Source of the DNA: Enchytraeus crypticus
Lineage: Eukaryota; Annelida; Clitellata; Enchytraeida; Enchytraeidae
Length of the DNA stretch: 64,000 nt
Assembly (NCBI GenBank): GCA_905160935.1
Contig: CAJHZI010000382.1
Coordinates: 1,400,501-1,464,500 of the forward strand
Direction of reading: 5' to 3'
In this document: piece after piece, positions 9,672 to 20,460 of the stretch
How the letters are laid out: every line of letters starts with the position of its first letter
Position numbering within the stretch: the first letter of the stretch is position 1
Notes under the pieces: model-generated
The model's database searches: none
Seen by the model: the letters and a program-made list of their open reading frames with translations, nothing else
What the model was told of the DNA's origin: nothing
Program-made: the position numbers and the translations under genes

Positions 9672-12600
9672 GTATATTTCAAATGCTGTTTATTATTTGA
9701 ATGATTTACTTGAACTGATAGTAATTAGTATGAGTTCAGGTATAGCAGTAATAAACTGAATCTTCACAGCCATCTCACCCATTGTAATATCTGCTTCGAA
9801 CTGTGTTGAGAAACTTAATACAATTAAAAAATGTATATATTTAAAATTGTACTACATTTTATTTATTATGTTAAATAAAAATTTATACTGTTAAATATAA
9901 ACATTTTGTAGTAAAAACATTTTTGCTGCAAGTGTCTAAAACACAGTTTGCGTGAAAGCCAATTTATTTCTGTCAAATAGTGAGCTGAAGTCAACAACGC
10001 AATTCTCGATAGTATGAAATGGATGCGGGGTTCAGAGCATTTGCTAGAGCGGACGCGTTATAAGTGAAATTAGCAAACTAGGATTAGGTTAGTTCATGAA
10101 TGTGGAACTACTTTGGTTGACTTGAGTACTGACATGTTCAATTAAAAAATTCCAAGATATAGAAGGTTATTCTTAAATCCGTTCAAACTTCAAACAACAT
10201 TATCAAATTACATCGATCACTTGTAATCGGACTGAGAAGGAGGAAATAACTTCAAATATAAACATCGCAACTTAGCGAAGAGATTCTCTAACACGCTGCA
10301 TGTCATTTATGTAGGCCTAACATAAGGAGTCCAGAATTAAGCTACGTCAAATCAGTTAGAGACTAACAGTGAAACATTTCTAGGAGTTTTCCTGAGACTT
10401 CAATAAACTTATTACATCCTGAAGTATTATCATTTTATTATCTTAGAAGTAATATCATTTGAGATAATACTATTAATAAGATTTGGATGTTACAATTTCA
10501 ACAAATTTATTTTGAGACAATTGCTTCTGGGACTTTGGACGCAATCCCATCTGCCGCGTCGGACTTCATAAACGAGTTACGCAGGAGAAACAGCGCTATT
10601 ACAGACAACCAACGCGAAAAAACCCTTTTGCGTCAGCACCTGGCTCTCCAGCGCATTAATGCTGTCTGCATTCGTGGCAACTTGGCGAATGCGGCTTCCA
10701 AGAATGTAGAGGAATTATTTTAAGTATTTTAATCTTTCTTTTAATCTAATAAAATTAGTAATTATTGGGCTCCATCAGCATTAATGGGGCTCAAGATCTC
10801 AAAGCGATGGGAATGAACATGTACATGTACTGTATATGCTTGAGACTGCGACGTATTTAATTGACTTCTTATTAGAAGCGGCCTCAGCAGCTGAGCCAGC
10901 AGCAGCGCATGCTAGGCTGAGATTGCTTGCAGAGGAAGTTTTCGTCACAGTGCAATCCCAGTTGACACACTTGTCTTCGCCGATCACCCTAAGGAATTTG
11001 CCACACACCGCCAGGTAGTTGCCCATCTGAGCTGTTAAATCTCTGAGGCTCTTTGATAGCTGGAATATTTGCACGCCTCGGGGCACGCCTTAACCGAACG
11101 TTCAGATACTGATGTCTGTCGATTCTTCCAGCTCTTCGCATGCACGACAGGCAGTGAATGCTTCCAGCATTCAGCGTGGCTTCGCAGGTACAATTATGTG
11201 GCCCACAAAGAGTAGAGACCAGACGATGATTGACCGCTACTCTGACTGCCTCGTCATCCAGGCGGAGGCCACAGGATGACAAAGGTAAGGCTTTGATCCA
11301 ACCACCACTATGAGGATTCGAAACAGCAAATAGCCGGGCCTTTTCTTGTGAGAGGAGTTTTTTTTCGTGAAGAGTTCCATGTGCGCAGTGTCAGTGATTT
11401 TGGAGCCCCATTCCTTCATGATCTTAGACACCATTCCAGTTAGCTGCTCTTTCCATATCCGCTTCTAATATGGAGAGAGCAGCCCATTTCCGTAGACCCC
11501 TATCTACATCCAAATCTGGTTCCTAAGGACAGCACGAAAGGACGAAGTCCTTTATAACGCTAGTCCCGCGCGGTAAAAGCCAAAGAGGCAGAAGGTGCCA
11601 GCGACGAGACAAAACTAATACCTAGAACTCCATAAAAAATCGAGCTTGCTTGGATCCACTGACCGACATTAACCTTAACATTAAGGATATCATTAAGGGA
11701 CTTTCGCAGGATGAAATTACTTATATTATTGTTGTTATTATTATTAGTATCTATTATTATTATGAACATTAATAATAATAATAATATTATTATAATTATT
11801 GCAGTCTATAGTGCAGTTTGATAATAATTATTAATAATAATTTAATGCTGTAGTAATTCTTTTAGGCAGCTGGATGACCTAACTCGAGTAGCATGGCGGC
11901 GATTCAGCTATTATTACTTGAATCGCTTCAACCAACCCCGTGTTCCCTACACCTGGGTAGAAAGTAGCAATAGATATTTAATAGCAATAATATTTCCGTG
12001 ATGTGTCAGAGTCCCTCAAGAATAGACCACCCGTAAACTGCAAGTGAGGAAGACCACGGGTAACCACCGCAGAAGCCAAGAGTCTTCATTTTTAACATTT
12101 ATGCTGAGGCAATGATGGAGGAAGCAAAGGAAGATAAGGAATAAAGAATAAAGGTAGGAGGAAAATTGTTACAAGATGTAAAATTATTTGCAGATGACCA
12201 AGGAATGGTACCGGGCATCGAGACTGAACTGTAGAAGATAATGGATAGGCTGAATGATACGGCATTGATATATGGTATGAAGATTAACGTCAACACGACA
12301 ACAGAGATGAGAGTGTCCCATAATAAAGGTGAAATCAATATCACAATAAAAGAAAGACACAAAAAGTGCAAGTTAAAGTTCTGAAGCATTATTCAATATG
12401 AAATCGCAACAAGCAGAATATAAAACTATATCCATATGCTAGCCTTTATGGACGAGAGACTATTAATTTTAACAGCTGTTTAACTTTCTCGTAAATGTTT
12501 TCTTATTTATTGTATGTGAATATATAGGCCCTATTTCAAGATCCTTGACATAATCCACTTGTATGATTACGTCAAACCTTCAGTATTATTATTTTTTCTC

Positions 12601-13818
12601 TCCCTAATGTTCTGCATAGTAGCAGGTCTAAGATACATACAGTAGTCTTACTCACATGCTACTTTTCACGCTCCATAAAGAACATTCATCGATCAACGAA
12701 TTAGTCCCTTCACAAAAGGCTATGCCTAATCAAAACTCTAATGAAGCATCTCCTTCTCTCTTAGTGCACTGCCTACTGGCAGGTTCATGGTACATAACGC
12801 CTCCACGCTTCTCTGACTTACGCTTTCCTCTTCATGTCTACATATGAGTGGATGTTTAAATCATTTAACATTCCTGTATTCTCGCCCTGCCTCTGCCTCT
12901 ATTTGCTTCCATTCTGCCTTGTATGGCCTCTTTTAGTAGTCTTTCACCTCCTTAGAATGTGTACTATCCAGCTCTTCTTCCTATTTCTTTATACAGTTAT
13001 CAATAGTCTGTCTGTACCAACTTTCTCCAGAACTTCCTCGTTTGTAACTTTTGAGGCCAGCAAATTCGTACAATTTATCCTGAGAATACTTTATAACGGA
13101 CAATATAATTAAAATGATTACCATCAGACATGCGTGTTTAAAGGCTGCGAGAAAGTTATTTGCTAAGTGCAAAAGCAAAAAATCTTACATGGATTTTGCT
13201 TTCATGAAACAGTTGTTTAAACCAATCTAGAGAACACTATAGTGGTCTCAATTTGAACGACCAATGAGCAGATGAAGACTATAACTTGAGAATTTACTCT
13301 TACAACTGTTGCCTTGCGCTGATTAAATATTTTGTTCTTTTCATTACAACAACAATATATTGTCAATTTCAATTTGATATCATTTTCACCTGAATAAGAT
13401 TCAAAAACGCAACACAACGTATATTTTTTGATAATTGTAACAATATGTTTATTTAATTCAATCGTGACACCCAAATTTTTTGCAGGTACAATTTGACGAA
13501 GTTATTGCTGAACCTGAAGGCGTTCGATCAATCGACTGTGTCTGGAGAAATGCTGCTGGCTGCTTCAACTGCGCACTGAACTGCTGCTACAAAGTCCTAA
13601 CAACGCTATGTGGTCTACCCATGGCCTTCTGCTGGGGATGTGAGTTTGCCTGCTTAGCGTTCTGTCATGTGTGGTATTACACACCGTGCATCAAGGCCTA
13701 CACCATCAACCTCACTGCCTTCCGTCAACTGCTGCGTCTCATCTACGAGACTACTATCGGTGCATGCTGCGAGGCGTGCGGCATGTGTCTCAGTAGGATT
13801 GTCGTCAAACAAGGGTGA
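9603..13818 (+). CDS. cav: Caveolin (two coding exons)
   Basis: Caveolin is a hairpin-inserted integral membrane protein that oligomerises to shape plasma-membrane domains. Exon 1 (9603-9671) and exon 2 (13486-13818) join in phase 0 to give 133 residues. Exon 1 ends with RDPRNINTHVK, matching the family's RDPK..N..VK. Exon 2 opens with VQFDEVIAEPEG, the caveolin signature (FEDVIAEP in vertebrates), then a cysteine-rich scaffolding and hairpin region with GLPMAFCWGCEFA, then PCIKAYTINL and a C-terminal amphipathic stretch ending VVKQG. Vertebrate caveolins run about 150-180 residues, so this one is short, mainly at the N-terminus. It has 15 cysteines. The intron (9672-13485) holds LINE fragments. 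A TATA box lies upstream. A damaged paralogous exon lies at 24938-25270. Confidence 0.92.
10480..10725 (+). mobile_element. RLE LINE fragment, C-terminal tail, divergent subfamily
   Basis: The frame 10487-10723 reads IPSAASDFINELRRR, NQREKTLLRQ and LALQRINAVC. These align with the last block of the RLE LINE protein (DFINGIGRLIA, GDKRETSFL, LQRFNAVC). It is in the caveolin intron. Its upstream partner block lies beside it in the opposite orientation at 10799-11780. Confidence 0.7.
10799..11780 (-). mobile_element. RLE LINE fragment, divergent subfamily, inverted
   Basis: On the minus strand, from high to low coordinate, broken frames give GVLGISFVSSLAPSASLAF, then PLSSCGLRLDDEAVRVAV-like text, CTCEA...HCLSC (the knuckle region), IKEPQRFNSSDGQ, WDCTVTKT and AAAGSAAEAAS. 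The order matches the RT C-terminus through the endonuclease of the element at 4690-8062. Stops and frameshifts are frequent. It has no function; it sits in the caveolin intron. Confidence 0.7.
11840..11965 (+). mobile_element. RLE LINE 3' end only
   Basis: It matches the 3' untranslated region of the element: TTTAATGCTGTAGTAATTCT, GATGACC..CTCGAGTAGC, GGCGGCGATTCAGC, TTGAATCGCTT, then ACCCCGTGTTCCCTACACC in place of the terminal hairpin. It is a very short 5'-truncated insertion. Confidence 0.75.
12085..12395 (+). mobile_element. APE-type LINE fragment, reverse transcriptase palm
   Basis: The text gives FNIYAEAMMEEA, LFADDQGMV, KIMDRLNDTALIYGMKIN and NKGEINITI, close to 54560-54800 of the complete family member, including the FADD catalytic box. 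Internal stops are present. It lies in the caveolin intron. Confidence 0.8.
12750..13110 (-). mobile_element. APE-type LINE 3' end, inverted
   Basis: This is the reverse complement of the 55040-55400 part of the complete member. Key words on the plus strand are TTAGTGCACTGCCTACTGGC, TAACGCCTCCAC and GCCCTGCCTCTGCC. It is the C-terminal GRGRPR-type region plus the 3' tail. It lies in the caveolin intron, in opposite orientation to the fragment at 12085. Confidence 0.8.
13486..13818 (+). CDS. cav: Caveolin exon 2 (terminal)
   Basis: The acceptor is TTTTTTGCAG|GTACAA. It codes 110 residues and a TGA stop, and contains the FDEVIAEP signature and the whole membrane hairpin. The intron phase of 0 matches exon 1. 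Confidence 0.92.
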   Translation, partial: VQFDEVIAEPEGVRSIDCVWRNAAGCFNCALNCCYKVLTTLCGLPMAFCWGCEFACLAFCHVWYYTPCIKAYTINLTAFRQLLRLIYETTIGACCEACGMCLSRIVVKQG

Positions 13819-16160
13819 TAAGAAGAAATAATGATTGCGATGAATGAGCATTCTGAGCTGAATATAAACAATAGTAACAAAATACATTAAGAGTTGTCGT
13901 TCCACATTGTAGATATTTGATTTATTCATTTCGCCTAGTATCGCATTGTAATATTCGTATTTGATCATTTTATAGGTGGTCTATGACCGTCAGCGAAATG
14001 TCTAATGTGCCAAATGTCTAACTATGCTGCGGGAAAATGTATCAAAATAAGAAGTACAAAGCATTGGTGCACCATTCCAGATCACTTTAAATATATTGAT
14101 TGACTAGCTATGTTTCAAAACAAACTACAAAAATTTATTATAGGGAAATACTACATGTAATCTTTGTTTCTTTAATGTTTAAATCCCACCTAAGTTAAAC
14201 TCTCTTTAAATAATCTTGGTATTTGTTGAGATGCTGATTAAATTCTCAAATTTCTTTTGTATTAATTCTGTTATAAACTGAGGACCGTAATTATCGACGG
14301 CGATATCGAAACTGAATTCCTCTATTAGTAATTTGTCACTACAGATTACATGAATAAATTGATAATCTTAATTATCGTATCTTTTTCTATTTTAAAAATG
14401 CTATGAAACTTTTGATAGCTCTTGAGAAATCCTACAGAGTTATTTAACTCTTCGTAGAGCCAACATTCCTCGATTGCTACATTTATTTAAATAAAGGTTT
14501 TACTATTTTATTTGTTTTCGCGCTGTACGTTTATTTTTTTACGTTGTGCAGGGCCTATATGTACATTGTAAAATGTGTCAGAGGTAAAAAATTGATTTAG
14601 AATAGACTAGATAGTGTAGGCTAGATCCTCCATGTTTTTATCGATATTTGGGAATGTTCATGTCAAAGAGTATTTCTGTTTTCACTACAACTATTGTATA
14701 CATGCAGGCCTAGTTAAACATATGAATTATTACGTTATAGCAATCGGAAAATACTTCGATAGCGCCATAGTGGCTACAAACTTCGTTTGACAAACGCCAT
14801 CAAACATCAACATCGAGTTGACCATGGCGTCAAAAATAAGATATTGGTTTTACATGTACCTGTATATGCATGCTTAATAAATTAAATCTCCCAGGGCAGT
14901 ATCTTTCAACCATACACTTAGTTAATTTCAATTCACTTCACGTCGCTACCTGAGCCCGTATTAAACACTAATCACTGATTATCACTTAAGTAATTAAAAA
15001 TGCCATAAACAACATAGCCCGTTTAATATGCAAATTGGACCACATAAATAATTTTATAGTGATTAATAGAGAATCTATAAATTCACAAGTGATTTACTTG
15101 TGCGTTGGCTACATTTCGATCAAGCAGACTAAATCAAGAAATATAACCGAGATTAATTAATCTTAGATACTCTTTATAGTGAAGCAGTTATCCTTGGTAG
15201 CATCTATCAAAATTTTAGTACCTCATGTCTAATAAGTAGAGAGTTTAGTCAATTATCTATGTTATCAGTCACGTGGATATCCTGAGATTTTACTCTGATA
15301 ATCTCTAGCATGAATTGAGCCCAGGACCACAGGAACAACCATTTAAAATTTCACGTTAAGTACTTTCACACTAAGCTACATGTATTTAGACATGCAGACG
15401 TACAAGAAACTTGTAACTGAACGCAACAATATAGTTTTTTAAACTGTTTTTTAATTAATTCGAAAAGATTACTATGATCCGTAAAGAATAAATAACATCC
15501 CTATTACATAATACAATTTGATCATTTGGAGGTGTTGGATTATATGGCGCCATGTATTAATGTTATACTCGTATAAATCAATTTTCATCATCTCCGAACT
15601 CTCAAACAATTGTATTTTTTGCTACCCATTTTGTGAGATACTCGGTAAAATCTGGGTCCCTTAATGCGGGCTTGCATTGAAACGATCTGCTAGTGTGCCT
15701 TATATACATTAGTTTGACCATATTCACCTAGATATTTAAGATTGTGATGAATTATCTAATATTACGATGACTTCAAGTTTTTCTGTAATGGATGCAATTA
15801 AACATTCAAACATTAAAGTCTTACCGTGCGCATTACTTTACATTACATTACATTAGGCCTACTTACTTTTGCACACTGTACACTGAATTCATGTATAGAA
15901 ACGATACTAACCCATCAATGCCTGCCTGGCTTTCCCAAAATAGGGACGGCAATTATGAAATGTGTAGCGTAGTTCAGGCTAACTCTATAACAATGGCATA
16001 CAATTTCACACAATCGAAAAAGTAATAATAAATAAATAATTTGATTGTAAAAGTTTGATCCCATAATTAGAGTCACAGTTCCACGTCACCCCACCCTCAC
16101 CCCCACCCCAACCCTAACCATCATCCCTGGTTCCTACACCCACATACAGTACAACTCTCG
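13819..16160. other. Caveolin 3' flank and intergenic DNA
   Basis: AT-rich with no coding exon seen. The 3' untranslated region of caveolin should start here; an AATAAA lies at 14490-14495. Near 15295 there is a tRNA-like GAGCCCAGGACC phrase of unclear meaning. Confidence 0.4.
14490..14495 (+). terminator. Possible caveolin polyadenylation signal
   Basis: AATAAA about 670 bases past the stop, followed by T-rich DNA with GTTTTCG and TTGTG words. It is plausible but not unique in such AT-rich sequence. Confidence 0.3.
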
Positions 16161-16203
16161 TGATAGGACCGCTACAGCGGCCGGAATCTGGCCGTGACAT
16201 CTC

Positions 16204-16250
16204 GCCGTTGTAGCCCCGCTACAGCGCCGTTGTAGCGGGGCTACAACGGC
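16204..16250. repeat. Perfect GC-rich inverted repeat
   Basis: Two 20-bp arms (16204-16223 and 16231-16250) are exact reverse complements around a 7-base spacer. It lies in a 200-bp GC- and CpG-rich island in otherwise AT-rich DNA. Confidence 0.9.
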
Positions 16251-16265
16251 GCTGTAGACCCGCTG

Positions 16266-16362
16266 TAGCGGCCGCATAGTTCCGTTATCGCGGCCGTGTC
16301 GCGGCCAGATTCTCGCGAGAATCGCGGGTGAGTCCGGCTTGATATTTTAAGGCGAAGCTTAA
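16266..16362 (+). repeat. 97-bp GC-rich repeat, copy 1
   Basis: It runs from TAGCGGCCGCATAG to GGCGAAGCTTAA and matches 18841-18937 with one visible mismatch. It contains TCTCGCGAGA, a palindrome known from CpG-rich promoters, followed by CGGGTGAGT, which fits a splice donor. The function is unknown; it could be a promoter with a first exon that moved as a unit, or a piece of a transposon. Confidence 0.8.
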
Positions 16363-18780
16363 CAGTTAACTTCGACAGTTATTGAAAGACATTGCATGGG
16401 TCATCTTGTCGCTTTACAGTGCCTCCTGTGGCGCAATGTAGCCGTTTGAAAGTTTGCTGCGAGAACTAGTTGTAATCCTTCATAAACAAAGATACCTGTA
16501 CAAGACTGAATACACTCTAAGTGACATCAAAAATTTGATATTGAAATGAAACATTTACATATATTGTATAATATTTTATACAATATACTATAAGAAATCT
16601 GGTTTATGTACTGTGAAGCCATTGTAGTGCTATTTTTTCATTCAGTTTTTAATATATTTAAAGTGATTTAAGAAATTGAAATTTTATTCCATATTCATGG
16701 CTGGCTCTGTGAGAGCGGGAACATTTATCTTTTGTTGCACTATTACAAGTGTTGGTTTCAATTTATAGCACTTAACAAGTAATCTCGAGTTATATTTACT
16801 ATTAAAAATCACTGTAAATTGCTCTGAACTGTACCATGTACAAGATGTGTATTATTTCAAATCGCTATTTGTGCATTGAGAGATATTTTAATAAATTGTA
16901 TATTGTAAACTGATATATAACGTGTAATTTAGTCTTAAAGTAAGGTGGGAATAAAAGATGATTTGACGTTTCACTATAATGTAGCGCAACTAAATGTGTT
17001 GCATATTTTATTTCTTACCCATATGTTTGGAATTAATTTTATTGGCACTCATGTTTGTATTTAGATGTTTAAATTGATCTTTATGCATCAAGACTTGTAT
17101 TCATTTCAGCGTATGTTCATTAGAATTTATTTTGCGTTAGAATTGCAAGGTTATGAAACGAGGATATTAAAATAAGTAATGAGGAAATGCAAATTAATAT
17201 GTCATTAGAAGTTTAACCTTCATATATTGAGATATGATCTTTGCTTATTGGTGTATTCATGTAAAAACTGATGTTAAATTAAATATGATATGACATTCAG
17301 TAAAAACAGTAGATTATGTAAAGTAATAATAGAAATTATATGCATAAGATACATGCATGCAACGCAACCACTCGTGGGGGTTGGGTGGAGAAATGCTTAT
17401 GAAGAGCTTAATTCTGATTGGCTGTTGAGCATGGCCTCAGTCAAGACTATATGACCAGAGAACAGGCTATAGAATTTTAGTTCACTCCTGAACTCTGGCA
17501 TGTGTGGAATTACTAGCTGAACTTGTCTAAAGATAATTCTGAATGAATTATTGCGACAAACACATAAACTAGTAGATTCCATACAAGCTTCTGAACTTCT
17601 GATTGCATTCGTAGAAAGTACTGCTATTATGCACCTTCTATAGGTCGGTGATAGTTAGCACGAAAATACGAAATCTATATTGAAACGATTGTGCCTCACG
17701 GGATTGCAGATTTTGTGTGGAATCGTCGTCTAACCTTCAATGAGTTGGTTAACCACGATCCATTTCAATATCTCAATCCATTGAATGTAAAAATCCTCGA
17801 TTGTACCAGAAACGCCGATTACTAGAGATCTAGATAAGCGTTTTCTCGTCAATTCAGGTGAATAGCTGCGTTTACAACACTTGGTGTTGGCAGTGAAGAT
17901 AGAAGACTGAAAATTGAAGAAAGAAATTGAAGAGGAAGACAGAATCAGAAAAGAGCGAAATTCTACGAAGAATACTGATTTTCTAGTGCCTAATCTAGAT
18001 AGGTGTTGCTTTCATAGATTTCAGCTAAACAACTACAATTCTGAATTCTGCGGAAAGCGCAATTTACTAGTTGCCTACTCTAGTTAAGCGTCTTTTTCAC
18101 AGATTTAACTGAACGACTGTGAAACACCACCTCACGTGTTCACAGTCATACTAAAGAAGAAAAGAGGGAAAGTATCAAATCATATAAGCGAGGAGTGCCT
18201 TGAAGCCAATAACTCGTTCCCATTTTCTCTCTCTTATTTTGATTGCAAGTACAGACATTTAACTAACTAATTGTAAGTAGACTGACTTTACATTTATCGC
18301 CTATTTTTAGCATTTTATTAATTATTACGTACTTGTTAGTTTAATATTCTATGCTATCTTTATGTTTAATGTTTTAACTCGTTATATTGCTATCGTGTTT
18401 CTTTGTTAATAATAAATCGTTTGAGGTAATAAATCACTGGTTTTTGTGTCAATATTCTAATTTAGTTAGAATCCATACAAATAATACACAAATACTATAA
18501 TTTATCATACATTGAACGAATAAGCATGAGTTCTGTTCACAGCAGCTCCAGTCTTATTGATTTAGCCTCTAACTGGCTATATGAGCAAGACATCCTTGCA
18601 TCCTCAAGATTAATACCGCCTAAGCACGAAGAGTTGGAAAAATCGAACCCACGACTCCATTTCCAAACTCCTATAACGGAGAGAGGATTGGAGAACTCAA
18701 TAATACTTTATTTATGTTGCAATATATTATCGTTAATATTATGTCTATCATACTGTATTATCTCTTGGTTGATCCATGGA
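16363..18780. other. Intergenic DNA between the two 97-bp repeats
   Basis: AT-rich with no exon recognised. At 17881-17902 there is a TTGGTGTTGGCAGTGAAGAT segment resembling the primer-binding area after an LTR, and an open frame at 18526-18798 of unknown meaning. Without LTR pairs I do not call an element. Confidence 0.35.
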
Positions 18781-18840
18781 AAACTGTACGCGTCGTAAGA
18801 GCAAGAACGGCCACATAGCTCCGTTATCCGCATAGCTCCG

Positions 18841-18937
18841 TAGCGGCCGCATAGCTCCGTTATCGCGGCCGTGTCGCGGCCAGATTCTCGCGAGAATCGC
18901 GGGTGAGTCCGGCTTGATATTTTAAGGCGAAGCTTAA
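18841..18937 (+). repeat. 97-bp GC-rich repeat, copy 2
   Basis: Near-identical to 16266-16362 and in the same orientation, about 2.6 kb away. A partial extra copy of CATAGCTCCG precedes it (18817-18840). It ends where the RLE LINE fragment at 18936 begins, so the LINE inserted at its edge or carried it. Confidence 0.8.
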
Positions 18938-19196
18938 AAGGAGTTGACTTTATTAATGGCATAGGCAGACTGATTACAGAGCAAACCGGCGATATGCGAG
19001 AGACATCTTTTCTTTGGCAAAGGCTTTCCATGACTTTGCAAAGATTTCATGCAGTCTGCTTCAACAATTCTTTTAAGCCGATTGATGACCTCGAGTAGCC
19101 GGGCGGAGATTCAGCACGTATTGCTTGAATCGTTTTATCACACCCCAGGTTCTTTACACCGGGGTAATAAAAAATAATAATAATAATAGTAATAAT
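18936..19196 (+). mobile_element. RLE LINE, 3' end copy (5'-truncated)
   Basis: It starts within the GVDFINGIGRLI codons, continues through the WQRLS C-terminus and 3' untranslated region, has the terminal hairpin at 19142-19165 and ends in an AAT-repeat tail. The next copy starts inside that tail. Confidence 0.88.
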
Positions 19197-20345
19197 AACG
19201 ACGAGGCTCTTAGGCAATGCTTATGCGCCGTTATCAACGCAGATTTGTCTGTTTTGCAGTGGCAGCAAGCCAGTCTACCGGTGAGCATGGGTGGTCTTGG
19301 AATTCGTCTTGTTTCCCATATCGCGCCTTCAGCCTTTTTGGCATCAGCGATGGGAACGAGGCAGTTGCAAGACGCCATCCTTCATAAGTGCTCCCTTTCT
19401 GCCGATAGTTCCATTGACGTTGCGTTGTCAGTTTGGTCCAAAAGCCTAACCTCCAGTGCTCCACCTTCTACCTCTGTCAGTAGCCAGAAATCATGGGACC
19501 GTCCTATAGTGGATCGGATTTATAACAGTCTGTTAGAATCCCAGTCCAATGCAGTAGACAGAGCACAACTCCTAGCTGTATCAACTAAAAGAAGCAGCGA
19601 CTGGCTTCACGCTCTCCCTGTTGCTTCTTGTGGCTATTTTTAGACAATGAGGCGATTCGAGTAGCTGTTAGTTTCCGTTTAGGGGGAAAACTTGAGCCTC
19701 ACATGTGCCCCTGCGTCATGAAAGTCGACGCTTTAGGTCTCCACGGCCTCTCCTGCAAACGAAGCTCAGGTAGAATGTCTCGCCATCACAATTTAAATGA
19801 CATAATATGGCGAGCACTTTCGAGAGCAGGCATCCCTTCCTCTAAGGAGCCAAGTGGGTTTTCCAGATCAGACGGCAAGCGTCCGGACGGCATGACTTTA
19901 GTGCCCTGGTGCAACGGTAAATGTGCCGTTTGGGACGTCACGGTCATTGACACTATGGCAAACTCCTACCTGAATACGACTTCAGTCACAGCCGGTGGTG
20001 CTGCTGTTCATGCCGCCTCTAGGAAGTTGGATCAATACCGTGATCTGTCCTTAGGATATGAAGTTGTTCCGGTGGCTATTGAAACCATGGGCCCGATGAA
20101 TCCCGAAGGAGTTGACTTTATTAATGGCATAGGCAGACTTATTGCAGAGCAAACCGGCGATAAGCGAGAGACATCTTTTCTTTGGCAAAGGCTTTCCATG
20201 ACTTTGCAAAGATTTAATGCAGTCTGCTTCAACAATTCTTTTAAGCCGATTGATGACCTCGAGTAGCCGGGCGGCGATTCAGCACGTATTGCTCGAGTCG
20301 TTTTTATCAAACCCCAGGTTCTTTACACTGGGGTAATAAAAAAAA
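19197..20345 (+). mobile_element. RLE LINE, 5'-truncated copy with endonuclease domain
   Basis: It begins at DEALRQCLCAVINADLS, late in the RT region, directly after (TAA)n. The first frame (to 19643) breaks at an indel near 19630. The second frame, 19628-20266, is open through the endonuclease: HGLSCKRSSGR, RPDGMT, WDVTVIDTMANSYL, INGIGRLIAEQTGDK and WQRLS. It keeps the T that the copy at 7656 lost, so it shows the intact C-terminal frame. It ends with the hairpin at 20311-20334 and an A-rich tail. The coding strand is very similar to the 4690 element. Confidence 0.88.
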
Positions 20346-20359
20346 AGAAAAAAAAGAAA

Positions 20360-20460
20360 AAAAGTAATAATAATAATAATAATAATAAAGGTTTAACGTT
20401 TGCTTCCTCATCCGGGGTTGATGTCAGGGACGTTTCCAACAGCACACATCACTCCAGATC
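20360..20460 (-). mobile_element. 3' end of another LINE with (TTA)n tail
   Basis: On the minus strand the order is GATGAGGAAGC, AACGTTAAACC and (TTA)n. The same ending, GACGTTAAACCTTTATTATT, occurs at 31150-31175 (+), 55440-55560 (-) and 56465-56495 (-), so this is a family 3' terminus. No coding part is attached. Confidence 0.55.

Noticed and set aside
17881-17902. Possible LTR retrotransposon primer-binding site
   Set aside because: Word resembles an LTR end plus primer site, but no paired LTRs, gag or pol frames were seen nearby.
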